A stretch of DNA of 64,000 nt, from NCBI RefSeq assembly GCF_029635795.1, contig NZ_CP114280.1:1240001-1304000 (forward strand). Reading direction: 5' to 3'. Origin of the DNA: Dickeya lacustris (lineage in GTDB: Bacteria; Pseudomonadota; Gammaproteobacteria; Enterobacterales; Enterobacteriaceae). The translations under genes were made by a program, and so were the position numbers. The notes under the pieces are model-generated. The model had not been told where the DNA came from. It saw nothing but the letters and a program-made list of their open reading frames with translations, and made no database searches. Every line of letters begins with the position of its first letter. Positions within the stretch are counted from its first letter, which is position 1. Below, in pieces: positions 9,702 through 18,931 of the stretch.

Positions 9702-10534
9702 TGACGGTGTTGCAGCAACAGGCGGGTGAGCGCGCACCGATTAAAATCGCCCTCGGTATTGAGTATGACGGCGCGCGCTACTATGGCTGGCAGCGTCAGG
9801 CGGAAGTGCAGAGTGTGCAGGGGTGCCTGGAGGCGGCGTTATCTCAGGTTGCCAATGAGCCGGTGGACGTATTTTGCGCGGGACGTACCGATGCCGGTGT
9901 TCACGCCACCGGTCAGGTGGTGCATTTTACTACCCAGGCGGTACGTAAAGACGCGGCCTGGACGATGGGCGTGAACGCCAACCTGCCGCCGGATATCGCC
10001 GTGCGTTGGGTGAAAACCGTGGATGAGGATTTTCATGCCCGCTTCAGCGCCACGGCGCGCCGCTACCGTTATGTGATTTATAACAAGCGGTTTCGCCCGG
10101 CAATTTTGTCGCACGGTGTGACGCATTACTACCTGCCGCTGGATGCCGAGCGCATGCAGCGCGCTGGCCAATGTTTGCTCGGCGAGAATGATTTTACCTC
10201 GTTTCGGGCAGTACAGTGCCAGTCGCGCACGCCCTGGCGTAATCTGATGCACCTGCGCGTGGTTCGGCAAGGGGATTATGTCGTGGTGGATATCAAAGCC
10301 AATGCGTTTGTACACCATATGGTGCGTAATATTGTCGGCAGCCTGCTGGAAATAGGCTGCGGTAATCAGCCTGAAACATGGATGGCGCAATTGCTGGCGG
10401 CGAAAGATAGAACCCTGGCGGCAGCGACCGCTAAAGCCGATGGGTTATATCTGGTCGCGGTGGATTACCCGTCGCGCTTTGACATCCCTTCAGCGACGAT
10501 GGGGCCGTTATTTTTACCTGATGATGTGCGGTAA
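9701..10534 (+). CDS. truA: tRNA pseudouridine(38-40) synthase
   Basis: A 277-residue pseudouridine synthase that modifies positions 38, 39 and 40 of the tRNA anticodon arm. The catalytic aspartate is Asp64 in [14 protein letters not shown]; the KFSARYDG-like N-terminal strand ([15 protein letters not shown]) and [17 protein letters not shown] are the other family motifs. The ATG begins on the last base of the usg stop, with GAGGAG nine bases upstream inside usg. The usg-truA coupling is conserved in enterobacteria. Confidence 0.96.
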   Translation: MTVLQQQAGERAPIKIALGIEYDGARYYGWQRQAEVQSVQGCLEAALSQVANEPVDVFCAGRTDAGVHATGQVVHFTTQAVRKDAAWTMGVNANLPPDIAVRWVKTVDEDFHARFSATARRYRYVIYNKRFRPAILSHGVTHYYLPLDAERMQRAGQCLLGENDFTSFRAVQCQSRTPWRNLMHLRVVRQGDYVVVDIKANAFVHHMVRNIVGSLLEIGCGNQPETWMAQLLAAKDRTLAAATAKADGLYLVAVDYPSRFDIPSATMGPLFLPDDVR

Positions 10535-10608
10535 CAGCCGCAATGGGTCGCAAGCGTTCGGTACCCTGCGATGCCAATAGACAATTCTGTAGCGATTAAG
10601 GCGTAATT

Positions 10609-11274
10609 ATGCTGGATTTTGTGCGATTTATTATCGATTTTATCCTGCACATCGATGTGCATTTAGCGCAGCTGGTGGCGCAATACGGCGTTTGGGTTTA
10701 CGCCATTCTGTTTTTAATCCTGTTTTGTGAAACCGGATTGGTGGTGACGCCGTTTTTGCCTGGAGACTCACTGCTGTTCGTGGCTGGCGCGCTGGCGGCG
10801 TTGCCGGGTAATGACTTGAATGTTCACCTGATGGTCACGCTGATGGTCATCGCTGCAGTATTGGGCGATGCGGTTAACTATACGATTGGCCGTTTGTTCG
10901 GCGAAAAGCTATTTAGCAATCCGCAGTCGCGTCTTTTTCGGCGCAGCTACCTGGATCGCACCCATCAGTTCTATGAGCGTCATGGCGGCAAGACGATAAT
11001 TCTGGCGCGATTTGTGCCGATTGTGAGAACATTCGCCCCCTTTGTCGCCGGTATGGGGCATATGCGCTATCGTGAGTTTGCGTTATATAACGTCACCGGC
11101 GCGCTATTGTGGGTGCTGCTGTTTACGTATGCCGGATACCTGTTTGGTGATTTGCCGGTGGTGCAGGAGAACCTGAAGTTGCTGATTGTGGCGATTATTT
11201 TTATCTCCATCCTGCCCGGGTTGATTGAGTTTTGGCGGCATAAACGCACGCTGACGCGGCAAAATATGAAGTAA
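10609..11274 (+). CDS. dedA: DedA-family inner membrane protein
   Basis: A 221-residue polytopic protein of the SNARE-associated/DedA family with the motif [19 protein letters not shown] in the first third and the conserved arginine-containing [18 protein letters not shown]. DedA proteins act as undecaprenyl phosphate (and related lipid) flippases and influence membrane potential; YghB/YqjA are paralogues. It lies between truA and accD as in E. coli. The 233-base gap to accD contains no convincing gene and may hold the accD promoter. Confidence 0.93.
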   Translation: MLDFVRFIIDFILHIDVHLAQLVAQYGVWVYAILFLILFCETGLVVTPFLPGDSLLFVAGALAALPGNDLNVHLMVTLMVIAAVLGDAVNYTIGRLFGEKLFSNPQSRLFRRSYLDRTHQFYERHGGKTIILARFVPIVRTFAPFVAGMGHMRYREFALYNVTGALLWVLLFTYAGYLFGDLPVVQENLKLLIVAIIFISILPGLIEFWRHKRTLTRQNMK

Positions 11275-11507
11275 GTGAAAAATTGTTTTAACATCCGGTT
11301 TGACCAGTTTTTTATCCACACGCCCGGATCGTTATGGTTTAATGAGCAGCATTTACGGCTGGGCCTGTATTGGCCCGCCTTCATGCCACGGTCTGATTTC
11401 GGTCACATGCCGAATTTAAGACATCGCTTTATTGGCGGCGTTGCCAGGGACGAGGTAACGTGTAGCAGCGTACTGGCTGGTGCCAGGTTCAAGCAGAAAG
11501 GTTATCA

Positions 11508-12416
11508 ATGAGCTGGATTGAACGAATTCTTAATAAAAGTAATGTCACCCCTACCCGTAAGGCGAATATTCCTGAGGGGGTCTGGACGAAATGTGACAGT
11601 TGCGGTCAGGTGCTTTACCGTGCCGAACTGGAGCGCAATCTGGAAGTTTGCCCGAAATGTGACCATCACATGCGTTTATCCGCACGGGCCAGACTGCATG
11701 CGTTCCTTGATAAGGACGGTATGGTGGAGCTCGGCAGCGAGCTGGAGCCAAAAGACGTTCTGAAGTTCAGAGACTCCAAAAAGTACAAAGATCGTATCGC
11801 CGCTGCTCAGAAACAGTCTGATGAGAAAGATGCGCTGATTGTGATGAAAGGGACGCTGTACGGTATGCCGGTGGTTGCGGCTTCCTTCGAGTTCTCTTTC
11901 ATGGGGGGCTCGATGGCGTCGGTTGTCGGCGCGCGTTTTGTGCGTGCAGTCGAGCAGGCGCTGGAAGATAACTGCCCGCTGGTTTGTTTTTCAGCCAGTG
12001 GCGGTGCCCGTATGCAGGAAGCGCTAATGTCGCTGATGCAAATGGCGAAAACCAGCGCGGCGTTGGCGAAGCTGCGTGAGCGTGGCCTACCGTATATTTC
12101 GGTGCTGACTGACCCGACCATGGGCGGTGTATCCGCGAGCCTCGCGATGTTAGGCGATTTAAACATTGCCGAACCCAAGGCGTTGATCGGTTTTGCCGGC
12201 CCGCGCGTGATTGAACAGACGGTGCGTGAAAAGCTGCCGCCGGGCTTCCAGCGCAGTGAATTCCTGCTGGAAAAAGGCGCGATTGATATGATTGTGCGCC
12301 GTGCGGATATGCGCTACAAACTGGCGAGTATTCTCTCTCGGTTGACGAATCGCCCGGAACCACAGGAATCTGCTGGTGCGCGCCCGTCGTCTGCTGAACC
12401 ACAAAGTGAAGCCTAA
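11508..12416 (+). CDS. accD: Acetyl-CoA carboxylase carboxyltransferase, beta subunit
   Basis: A 302-residue protein that, with AccA, transfers carboxyl from carboxybiotin (AccB) to acetyl-CoA, the first step of fatty acid synthesis. The N-terminal zinc finger has four cysteines (Cys29, 32, 48 and 51), and the crotonase-like domain shows [28 protein letters not shown] and the C-terminal [21 protein letters not shown]. The zinc domain is also known to bind accA/accD mRNA in E. coli. The ATG follows AAAGGTTATCA; the next gene is folC, 70 bases on. Confidence 0.97.
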   Translation: MSWIERILNKSNVTPTRKANIPEGVWTKCDSCGQVLYRAELERNLEVCPKCDHHMRLSARARLHAFLDKDGMVELGSELEPKDVLKFRDSKKYKDRIAAAQKQSDEKDALIVMKGTLYGMPVVAASFEFSFMGGSMASVVGARFVRAVEQALEDNCPLVCFSASGGARMQEALMSLMQMAKTSAALAKLRERGLPYISVLTDPTMGGVSASLAMLGDLNIAEPKALIGFAGPRVIEQTVREKLPPGFQRSEFLLEKGAIDMIVRRADMRYKLASILSRLTNRPEPQESAGARPSSAEPQSEA

Positions 12417-12486
12417 TCAATGATGCTCCGGGAACACGGCGGCGTGGTTGCCCTGTTCCCGATGGCTATCAACCGTAAGTCAGTGA

Positions 12487-13782
12487 ATGGGACTCATGGA
12501 TAATCTTCAGACACCTCAAGCCACGTCGCCTTTGGCCGCGTGGCTTCATTATCTTGAACATCTGCATAGCCAGGCGATAGAACTGGGGTTAGATCGCATT
12601 CATCGGGTTGCAGAACGGCTTGAGTTGCTGCAACCGGCTCCCCGGGTATTCACCGTGGCGGGCACGAATGGTAAAGGCACAACCTGCTGTACCCTTGAAT
12701 CCATTCTGCGTGCGGCCGGGCTACGCGTTGGCGTCTACAGTTCGCCGCACCTGCTGCGTTACACCGAACGGGTGCGTATTGACGGACGTGAGCTGCCCGA
12801 GTCATTGCATACACAAGCGTTTGCCGCGATAGACGCCGGACGTGGCGATATCTCGCTGACCTATTTTGAGTTCGGTACACTGGCGGCGCTGTGGTTATTC
12901 AAACAGTCGCAGTTGGATGTGGTCATACTCGAGGTCGGCCTCGGCGGGCGTCTGGATGCGACCAATATTGTCGATGCCGATGTGGCGGTTGTCACCAGTA
13001 TTGCGCTGGATCACACCGACTGGTTGGGCAACGATTGTGAAAGTATTGGCCGCGAGAAGGCCGGTATCTTTCGTCGCGGTAAACCTGCAATCGTGGGCGA
13101 ACCGGCGATGCCTGCATCAATCGCGATGGTGGCGCAAGAGAAGGGCGCACAGCTAATGCGTCGGGATGTTGACTGGCAATTTAGCGTCGGTGCTGACCGC
13201 TGGTGCTGGCAGAACGAGTGCGTACGCTATGATGACTTACCGCTGCCGCATGTTCCATTGGCTAATGCCGCGACCGCGTTGGCCGCGCTACAGGCCAGTG
13301 GCTTGATGCCGGATATCGACACCCTTCGCCAGGGGCTTCAGCAGGCAACGCTGCCCGGACGCTTTCAAATCGTGCAACAGCGCCCGTTACTGATTCTGGA
13401 TGTGGCCCATAATCCTCACGCTGCCGATTATCTGGCAACGCGGCTTGCGGCATTGCCTGCGCAGGGGCAAATCCGGGCGGTGCTTGGTATGCTGGCGGAT
13501 AAAGACATTCCCGGTACGTTGCAGCACCTTAAGCCGCTTATTGATGCGTGGTATTGCGCTCCGCTGGAAGGGCCGCGTGGTACGCGTGCTGAACAGCTGG
13601 CACAGCATCTGGCGGCGTGTGACATCGTATCGACGGTGACGCTATTTTCAGATGTCGCTTCTGCCTGGCGTCGGGCGATGCAAGATTCCGCGCCAGAGGA
13701 TGTCGTGATTGTTTGCGGTTCTTTCCATACTGTCGCGCATGTCATGGCGGCATTAGAGGAGAGTGGGACGCATGGCGAGTAA
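12487..13782 (+). CDS. folC: Bifunctional dihydrofolate synthase / folylpolyglutamate synthase
   Basis: A 431-residue Mur-ligase-family enzyme that adds glutamate to dihydropteroate and to reduced folates. The ATP loop is TVAGTNGKGTTC, followed by SSPHLLRYTERVRI and the metal/phosphate region EVGLGGRLDATNIVD; the C-terminal ligase domain contains DVAHNPHAADYLA. Two start codons are possible (12487 and 12496); neither has a strong ribosome binding site, and I kept the longer. The 3' end overlaps dedD by 11 bases. Confidence 0.95.
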   Translation: MGLMDNLQTPQATSPLAAWLHYLEHLHSQAIELGLDRIHRVAERLELLQPAPRVFTVAGTNGKGTTCCTLESILRAAGLRVGVYSSPHLLRYTERVRIDGRELPESLHTQAFAAIDAGRGDISLTYFEFGTLAALWLFKQSQLDVVILEVGLGGRLDATNIVDADVAVVTSIALDHTDWLGNDCESIGREKAGIFRRGKPAIVGEPAMPASIAMVAQEKGAQLMRRDVDWQFSVGADRWCWQNECVRYDDLPLPHVPLANAATALAALQASGLMPDIDTLRQGLQQATLPGRFQIVQQRPLLILDVAHNPHAADYLATRLAALPAQGQIRAVLGMLADKDIPGTLQHLKPLIDAWYCAPLEGPRGTRAEQLAQHLAACDIVSTVTLFSDVASAWRRAMQDSAPEDVVIVCGSFHTVAHVMAALEESGTHGE

Positions 13783-14695
13783 ATTCCAAAATCGTCTGGC
13801 GGGTACCGTGGTATTGGTGGCGCTTGGCGTCATTGTGCTGCCGGGGTTGCTTGATGGTAAAAAAAAGCACTATGAGGATGAGTTTGCGGCGATCCCTCTG
13901 GTGCCTAAACCCGGCGATGCGCTGGAGGCGGAATCACTGCCGCCGGTAAGCCAGTCGCTACCGTCGCAACCGCCTGAGGGGGCCGCCGCCGCTGTGCAGC
14001 AAGGCAACGATGAGGAAGAGGAATCGCCGCCAACATCGCGACAGCAGAATGTCCGTAACGCCACGCCGCCTGCGCCTTCGCGTCCTCTACAGCCGACCCC
14101 GGCACCGATTATCAGCGAACGCCAGCCTGTGGCGTCGATAGCACCACCAGCCCTGAAAGCACAGCCGGTGAAACCGGACGTGAAGGCGGAGGCGAAACCG
14201 GAAGTCAAGAAGCCGGATACGCGCGCCAGGCCTGAGCCGAAGCTGATGGAAAATAAACCGGCTGATACGCGCGCGATAGCGGCGAAACCGGAGACGCGTA
14301 GCGCAGAGACTCCGGTAAAAGCGCCAGAAACGAAGAGTGCAGAAAACAAAGCCGCAGACAGTAAACTGGCAGAGACTAAGTTTGCAGAAAATAAGCTTGC
14401 AGAGACTAAGCCGGTGGAAAATAAACCGGCGGCTCAGGAGTCATCACCGGCTGGACAGGCGTTCGTGGTACAACTGGGCGCATTAAAAAACGCAGACAAA
14501 GTGAATGAAGTTGTCGCCAAGCTGCGTTTGTCCGGCTACCGCGCGTATACGGTGCCTTCCACGCCGGTCGCCGGGCAGATAACCCGAATTTACGTTGGGC
14601 CGGATGCATCAAAGCAAAAATTGCAATCAGCATTGGGTGATTTGCAGCAACTGAGCGGGTTGAGCGGCCAGGTGCGCGCTTATAATGCACACTAA
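13772..14695 (+). CDS. dedD: Cell division protein DedD (SPOR domain)
   Basis: A 307-residue inner membrane protein: a single anchor near residues 9-27 (LAGTVVLVALGVIVLPGLL), a long low-complexity periplasmic linker, and a C-terminal SPOR domain (about residues 228-305) that binds denuded septal peptidoglycan. DedD stimulates septal peptidoglycan synthesis. E. coli DedD is about 220 residues; the difference here is the linker, expanded by A-E-T/N-K type repeats near residues 185-220. I chose the ATG at 13772, nine bases after GAGGAG, rather than the GTG at 13763, which lies too close to it. The gene overlaps folC. Confidence 0.9.
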   Translation: MASKFQNRLAGTVVLVALGVIVLPGLLDGKKKHYEDEFAAIPLVPKPGDALEAESLPPVSQSLPSQPPEGAAAAVQQGNDEEEESPPTSRQQNVRNATPPAPSRPLQPTPAPIISERQPVASIAPPALKAQPVKPDVKAEAKPEVKKPDTRARPEPKLMENKPADTRAIAAKPETRSAETPVKAPETKSAENKAADSKLAETKFAENKLAETKPVENKPAAQESSPAGQAFVVQLGALKNADKVNEVVAKLRLSGYRAYTVPSTPVAGQITRIYVGPDASKQKLQSALGDLQQLSGLSGQVRAYNAH

Positions 14696-14743
14696 CCGCC
14701 CGTCGTGGGACGCGGCGCTCGTCCTCTGGCCCTGAGAAACGGC

Positions 14744-14781
14744 ACCGCTCGCTATCTGTAAGGTGGCGGGCGGTTTTTTTT
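14744..14781 (+). terminator. Probable terminator after dedD
   Basis: Arms ACCGCTCGC (14744-14752) and GCGGGCGGT (14766-14774), with one G-U pair, followed by eight Ts. It separates the dedD operon from the PurR-controlled cvpA-purF unit. Confidence 0.65.
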
Positions 14782-14819
14782 ATTTCTTTACTGGTCAAAA
14801 AAATCGGCGGTAATACGCT

Positions 14820-14848
14820 ACGCAAACGTTTTCTTTTTCTGTTAGAAT
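14820..14848 (+). promoter_or_regulatory. PurR operator and cvpA-purF promoter region
   Basis: ACGCAAACGTTTTCTT (14820-14835) is an excellent match to the PurR box (ACGCAAACGTTTNCNT). A -10-like TAGAAT lies at 14843-14848, so bound PurR-guanine/hypoxanthine would cover the promoter. The same arrangement controls cvpA-purF in E. coli. The cvpA ATG is about 60 bases further on. Confidence 0.85.
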
Positions 14849-14906
14849 GCGCCGCGAACAGGATGAACGGCGCGATAACTGTCATCGTTCATAATTAGGA
14901 TAGTTC

Positions 14907-15398
14907 ATGGTTTGGGTTGATTACGTCATTATCGGTATTATCGGGTTCTCGGCTTTGGTCAGTCTTATCCGAGGGTTCGTTCGTGAAGCGCTGTCGCTGA
15001 TTACCTGGGGGGCGGCGTTTTTCATCGCCAGCCACTACTATGTCTATCTTGCCGGTTATTTCACGCGTTTCAGTGATGAGCTGGTGCGCAACGGTATCGC
15101 CATTGCCATTCTGTTTATTGCGACATTGATTGTGGGTGCGGTTGTTAACTATGTGATTGGTTCGCTGGTTGAACGCACCGGGTTGTCGGGCACCGACAGG
15201 GTACTGGGCATCTGTTTTGGTGCGCTGCGCGGTGTGTTGATCGTTTCTGCACTGCTGTTCTTTCTGGATACCTTTACCGGTTTTTCACAGAGTGCCGACT
15301 GGAAGCAATCTCAGTTAATTCCGCAGTTTAGTTATATTATCAGGTGGTTTTTTGACTACCTGCAAAGCACGTCGAGTTTCTTGCCACGGCACGTCTAG
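14907..15398 (+). CDS. cvpA: Colicin V production protein homologue
   Basis: A 163-residue inner membrane protein with four membrane segments, beginning [19 protein letters not shown] and including the conserved [12 protein letters not shown] motif. CvpA was found as needed for colicin V production and is linked to envelope stress and bile resistance in enterics; its molecular activity is unknown. It is the first gene of the PurR-regulated cvpA-purF operon, with 30 bases to purF. Confidence 0.94.
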   Translation: MVWVDYVIIGIIGFSALVSLIRGFVREALSLITWGAAFFIASHYYVYLAGYFTRFSDELVRNGIAIAILFIATLIVGAVVNYVIGSLVERTGLSGTDRVLGICFGALRGVLIVSALLFFLDTFTGFSQSADWKQSQLIPQFSYIIRWFFDYLQSTSSFLPRHV

Positions 15399-15428
15399 CG
15401 GTGGCAACGCTGATGAGGAAAAGACCAC

Positions 15429-16946
15429 ATGTGCGGTATTGTCGGTATCGCCGGTTTTACACCGGTCAACCAGTCGATTTATGACGCGTTAACGGTGTTA
15501 CAGCACCGTGGGCAGGATGCCGCAGGCATCGTCACCATTAATGATGCCAACTACTTTCGCCTGCGCAAAGCGAATGGCCTGGTGAAGGATGTGTTTGAAG
15601 CCCGGCACATGCAGCGGTTGCAGGGAAATATGGGTATCGGCCATGTCCGTTACCCGACGGCAGGCAGCTCCAGCGCTTCAGAGGCACAGCCTTTCTACGT
15701 AAACTCGCCGTTTGGCATTACGCTTGCGCATAACGGTAATTTGACCAATGCCCATGAGCTGCGCCAGAAGTTGTTTGAAGAAGGCCGCCGCCATGTGAAT
15801 ACCTCGTCGGATTCTGAGATTTTGCTCAACGTGTTTGCCAAAGAGTTGGATAGATTCCAGCACTATCCATTGGAAGCCGACAACATTTTTGCCGCTGTCG
15901 CCGCTGTTCATCAGCAAATTCGCGGTGCATATGCCTGTATAGGCATGATAATCGGCCACGGCATGGTGGCGTTTCGCGACCCTAACGGTATTCGTCCTCT
16001 GGTGATTGGTAAGCGTTCGCTGGAAGATGGCCGTAATGAATATATAGTTGCGTCAGAAAGCGTGGCGCTCGATACGCTGGGCTTTGAGTTCCTGCGCGAT
16101 GTTGCACCGGGAGAAGCGGTATACATCACCGAGAACGGCCAGTTATTTACCCGCCAGTGCGCCGAGAACCCGAAAAGTCACCCGTGCTTGTTTGAATACG
16201 TGTACTTTGCTCGCCCCGACTCGTTTATTGATAAAATTTCTGTCTACAGCGCCCGGGTGCGTATGGGGCAGAAGCTGGGGGAGAAAATTGCCCGTCAGTG
16301 GGAGGATATGGATATTGATGTGGTTATCCCTATTCCTGAAACTTCCTGCGATATCGCGCTGGAAATCGCGCGCATCATCAATAAGCCTTACCGTCAGGGG
16401 TTTGTGAAAAACCGTTATGTCGGTCGCACCTTTATCATGCCTGGTCAGCAAACCCGAATTAAATCGGTGCGGCGCAAACTTAACGCCAACCGTGCGGAGT
16501 TCCGTGGCAAAAATGTACTGCTGGTGGATGACTCGATTGTGCGCGGCACCACGTCTCAGCAAATTGTAGAGATGGCGCGTGAAGCCGGTGCCCGCAATGT
16601 CTATCTGGCCTCAGCCGCACCGGAAATTCGTTTCCCGAATGTGTACGGTATTGATATGCCAAGTGTCAATGAACTGATTGCACATGGCCGTGAAGTGGAA
16701 GAGATCCGCCAGATAATCGGCGCAGATGCGTTAATTTTCCAGGATCTGCCGGATCTTATCGAAGCCGTGCGTGAAGATAACCCGGAAATCGTGCAGTTTG
16801 AATGTTCGGTGTTTAATGGCATTTATGTCACTAAAGATGTCGATCAAGGCTATCTGGATTATCTGGAAGGGTTACGCAATGACGATGCCAAAGCGTTACG
16901 CAGCCAGAATGAGGTTGAAGATCTGGAACTGCATAACGAAGGCTGA
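15429..16946 (+). CDS. purF: Amidophosphoribosyltransferase
   Basis: A 505-residue enzyme that transfers the glutamine amide to PRPP, the committed step of purine synthesis. The N-terminal Ntn glutaminase domain starts MCGIVGIAG, so Cys2 becomes the nucleophile after methionine removal; HVRYPTAG and NGNLTNA are the other glutaminase motifs. The phosphoribosyltransferase domain carries the PRPP loop [13 protein letters not shown]. Length equals that of the E. coli protein (505). Transcription is controlled by the PurR box before cvpA, and a strong terminator follows. Confidence 0.97.
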   Translation: MCGIVGIAGFTPVNQSIYDALTVLQHRGQDAAGIVTINDANYFRLRKANGLVKDVFEARHMQRLQGNMGIGHVRYPTAGSSSASEAQPFYVNSPFGITLAHNGNLTNAHELRQKLFEEGRRHVNTSSDSEILLNVFAKELDRFQHYPLEADNIFAAVAAVHQQIRGAYACIGMIIGHGMVAFRDPNGIRPLVIGKRSLEDGRNEYIVASESVALDTLGFEFLRDVAPGEAVYITENGQLFTRQCAENPKSHPCLFEYVYFARPDSFIDKISVYSARVRMGQKLGEKIARQWEDMDIDVVIPIPETSCDIALEIARIINKPYRQGFVKNRYVGRTFIMPGQQTRIKSVRRKLNANRAEFRGKNVLLVDDSIVRGTTSQQIVEMAREAGARNVYLASAAPEIRFPNVYGIDMPSVNELIAHGREVEEIRQIIGADALIFQDLPDLIEAVREDNPEIVQFECSVFNGIYVTKDVDQGYLDYLEGLRNDDAKALRSQNEVEDLELHNEG

Positions 16947-16966
16947 TGGTTGACAATAGTCACGAT

Positions 16967-16991
16967 AAGGGGAGCTGCGGCTCCCCTTTTT
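16967..16991 (+). terminator. Rho-independent terminator after purF
   Basis: Perfect nine-base arms AAGGGGAGC (16967-16975) and GCTCCCCTT (16980-16988) with loop TGCG, followed by Ts to 16991. It lies 20 bases after the purF stop. Confidence 0.9.
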
Positions 16992-17111
16992 GTTTGTGGA
17001 TTCGGTAGTCTGAATATGCAGGTTTACGCTTGCCAATGAGTGGATGATGCGGCAAAGTCAGCGCTCAAATGAGGTGCCGCCCGGTTAGGGCCGCATGATA
17101 TAGAGGTGGCG

Positions 17112-17681
17112 ATGAAGCGATTGATTGTCGGTATTTCCGGGGCTAGCGGTGTTATTTATGGCGTCAGGTTGTTACAGGTGCTCCAGCCAGTTGCTGATAT
17201 TGAAACGCATCTGGTGATGAGCCCGGCCGCCCGGCAAACGCTGTCGCTTGAGACCGATCTCAGCGTGCGCGATGTTCAGGCTTTGGCCGATGTGGTGCAT
17301 GACTCGCGCGATATTGCCGCGAGTATCTCCTCCGGTTCATTTCATACCGCAGGCATGGCTATCCTGCCATGTTCTATCAAAACGCTGTCCGGTATTGCAC
17401 AGAGTTATACCGACAGCCTGCTGACGCGCGCGGCCGATGTGGTATTAAAAGAACGCCGACCGCTGGTGTTATGCGTGCGCGAAACCCCGTTACATCTCGG
17501 CCACCTGCGCCTGATGAATGCCGCAGCGGAAATCGGTGCCGTGATTATGCCGCCGGTGCCCGCATTCTATCATCGCCCACAAACTGTGCAGGACATTGTC
17601 GATCAGACGGTGAATCGGGTGCTGGATCAGTTTGATATCGCATTGCCGAGCGATCTGTTTACCCGTTGGTGTGATGAATAA
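17112..17681 (+). CDS. ubiX: Flavin prenyltransferase UbiX
   Basis: A 189-residue protein, the same length as E. coli UbiX. It joins dimethylallyl phosphate to FMN to make prenylated FMN, the cofactor of UbiD decarboxylase in ubiquinone synthesis. Family motifs are VGISGASGVIYGVRLL at the N-terminus, the SSGSFHTAGM loop and RETPLHLGHLRLM. The ATG at 17112 is preceded by AGAGGT; the GTG two codons upstream is less likely. It lies after purF as in E. coli. Confidence 0.96.
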   Translation: MKRLIVGISGASGVIYGVRLLQVLQPVADIETHLVMSPAARQTLSLETDLSVRDVQALADVVHDSRDIAASISSGSFHTAGMAILPCSIKTLSGIAQSYTDSLLTRAADVVLKERRPLVLCVRETPLHLGHLRLMNAAAEIGAVIMPPVPAFYHRPQTVQDIVDQTVNRVLDQFDIALPSDLFTRWCDE

Positions 17682-17789
17682 ATTATTGATTTGTAAAATA
17701 TAATTGTATTACCCCGACGGGTTGGACGATTTTTCAGTATCATCGGTTTGCACCTTTTTGTAGCGTTCGTCTTTTTTGGTGCATGGTTA

Positions 17790-17806
17790 TGCACAAAATA
17801 GGTGCA
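17790..17806 (+). promoter_or_regulatory. NtrC (NRI) binding site
   Basis: TGCACAAAATAGGTGCA fits the NtrC consensus TGCAC-N7-GTGCA exactly, the form seen at the glnA enhancers. It lies about 150 bases ahead of the sigma-54 promoter, a normal enhancer distance. It implies activation under nitrogen limitation. Confidence 0.8.
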
Positions 17807-17932
17807 ATTCATTCAATGGCAGTCAGCCGAATAATCCACCAATTTACTGTTGATTGAGATAATTCATTGATTATATTGATGTGATTATCATGATCACTGT
17901 GCATGATTTTATGCAAAAATGCATATGTTTGA

Positions 17933-17948
17933 TGGCATAAACTTTGCA
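17933..17948 (+). promoter_or_regulatory. Sigma-54 (RpoN) promoter of the hisJ/argT operon
   Basis: TGGCATAAACTTTGCA matches the -24/-12 consensus TGGCAY-N5-TTGCW with correct spacing between GG and GC. In Salmonella and E. coli the argT gene has a sigma-54 promoter here under NtrC control, so both family knowledge and the sequence agree. Confidence 0.88.
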
Positions 17949-18080
17949 GAGTTTCGCAAACAATGTACATAAGTACCAATGTGCATGAATACACCGCAAC
18001 GATGCTATTCATCACGGCGGATTACCGTCGGTTTTTCCATATCACTTAGGCAAACACAATCATAAATTAAGGGTAATGCG

Positions 18081-18860
18081 ATGAAGAAAATGTTAAAACT
18101 TTTGCCCCTTGCACTGGCGCTGGCGGCGGGGAGTGCCTTCGCCGATGTGCCGAAAAATATCAAAATTGGTACAGACCCGACTTATGCTCCGTTTGAATCG
18201 AAAGATGCTGCCGGTCAACTGGTAGGGTTTGATATCGATTTGGCAAAAGAGCTGTGTAAACGCATTCAGGCCAATTGCACCTTTGTTGAAAGCGATTTCG
18301 ATGCCCTGATCCCGTCGCTGAAAGCCAAAAAAATTGATGCCATCATCTCTTCGTTATCGATTACGGAAAAACGCCAGCAGGAAATCGCGTTTAGCGACAA
18401 GTTATACGCCGCTAATGCCCGCCTGATTGCGAAAAAAGGCTCGCCAGTGTTGCCGTCACTGGATGCCCTGAAAGGAAAACGCGTCGGCGTATTGCAGGCC
18501 TCTACTCAGGAAGCGTATGCCAACCAATACTGGCAGCCGAAAGGGGTGGAGATTGTCGCTTATCAAAATCAGGATCTTATCTATGCAGATCTGACCGCCG
18601 GGCGTATTGACGCCGCATTCCAGGATGAGGTTGCGGGCAGCGAAGGTTTCCTGAAACAGGCGGCGGGTAAAGATTATGCGTTTGCCGGGCCAGCGGTGAA
18701 AGATGACAAGCTGTTTGGCGTGGGCACCGGTATGGGGCTGCGTAAAAATGAAACCGAGCTGAAGGCGGCGTTGGATAAAGCGTTTGCGGCGATGCGTAAA
18801 GATGGCACTTACGACAAGCTGGCGCAGAAGTATTTTGATTTCAATGTGTATGGCGAATAA
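18081..18860 (+). CDS. hisJ: Lysine/arginine/ornithine or histidine periplasmic binding protein
   Basis: A 259-residue family 3 solute-binding protein. A signal peptide ([19 protein letters not shown]) is cut before DVPKNIKIG; the ligand-binding motifs [13 protein letters not shown] and the hinge/domain region [23 protein letters not shown] are present. E. coli has two tandem paralogues here, ArgT (LAO) and HisJ (histidine); this window has only one, so it may serve both ligand sets. I cannot separate ArgT from HisJ by sequence alone; the symbol is provisional. It feeds the HisQMP complex encoded downstream and is under a sigma-54 promoter. Confidence 0.88.
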   Translation: MKKMLKLLPLALALAAGSAFADVPKNIKIGTDPTYAPFESKDAAGQLVGFDIDLAKELCKRIQANCTFVESDFDALIPSLKAKKIDAIISSLSITEKRQQEIAFSDKLYAANARLIAKKGSPVLPSLDALKGKRVGVLQASTQEAYANQYWQPKGVEIVAYQNQDLIYADLTAGRIDAAFQDEVAGSEGFLKQAAGKDYAFAGPAVKDDKLFGVGTGMGLRKNETELKAALDKAFAAMRKDGTYDKLAQKYFDFNVYGE

Positions 18861-18875
18861 GCCTTCCTGATTAGC

Positions 18876-18903
18876 CTCTGCCAGCCCCGTCGGACTGGCA
18901 GAG
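18876..18903 (+). other. Intercistronic hairpin between binding-protein gene and hisQ
   Basis: Perfect nine-base arms CTCTGCCAG (18876-18884) and CTGGCAGAG (18895-18903), loop of ten, followed after five bases by a T-run (18911-18916). It could stabilise the upstream mRNA or terminate part of the transcripts, giving more binding protein than membrane components, as known for the hisJ-hisQ junction of enterics. Confidence 0.75.
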
Positions 18904-18931
18904 ATAAGCCTTTTTTGAGCGGATTGATGTC

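Larger units (their letters stand above)
17682..18080 (+). promoter_or_regulatory. 399-bp regulatory region ahead of the histidine/arginine transporter
   Basis: An AT-rich gap with no gene. It holds an inverted repeat GTGCAT-GGTT-ATGCAC (17779-17794), an overlapping NtrC-type site, and a sigma-54 promoter (both listed separately). Further TGCA-rich dyads (for example TGCATGATTTTATGCA near 17900) could be extra weak activator sites. The putative transcript leader is about 120 bases. Confidence 0.7.

Noticed and set aside
11275..11511. 78-codon frame between dedA and accD
   Set aside because: It runs directly on from the dedA stop and crosses into the accD start without its own ribosome binding site; the composition is not protein-like.
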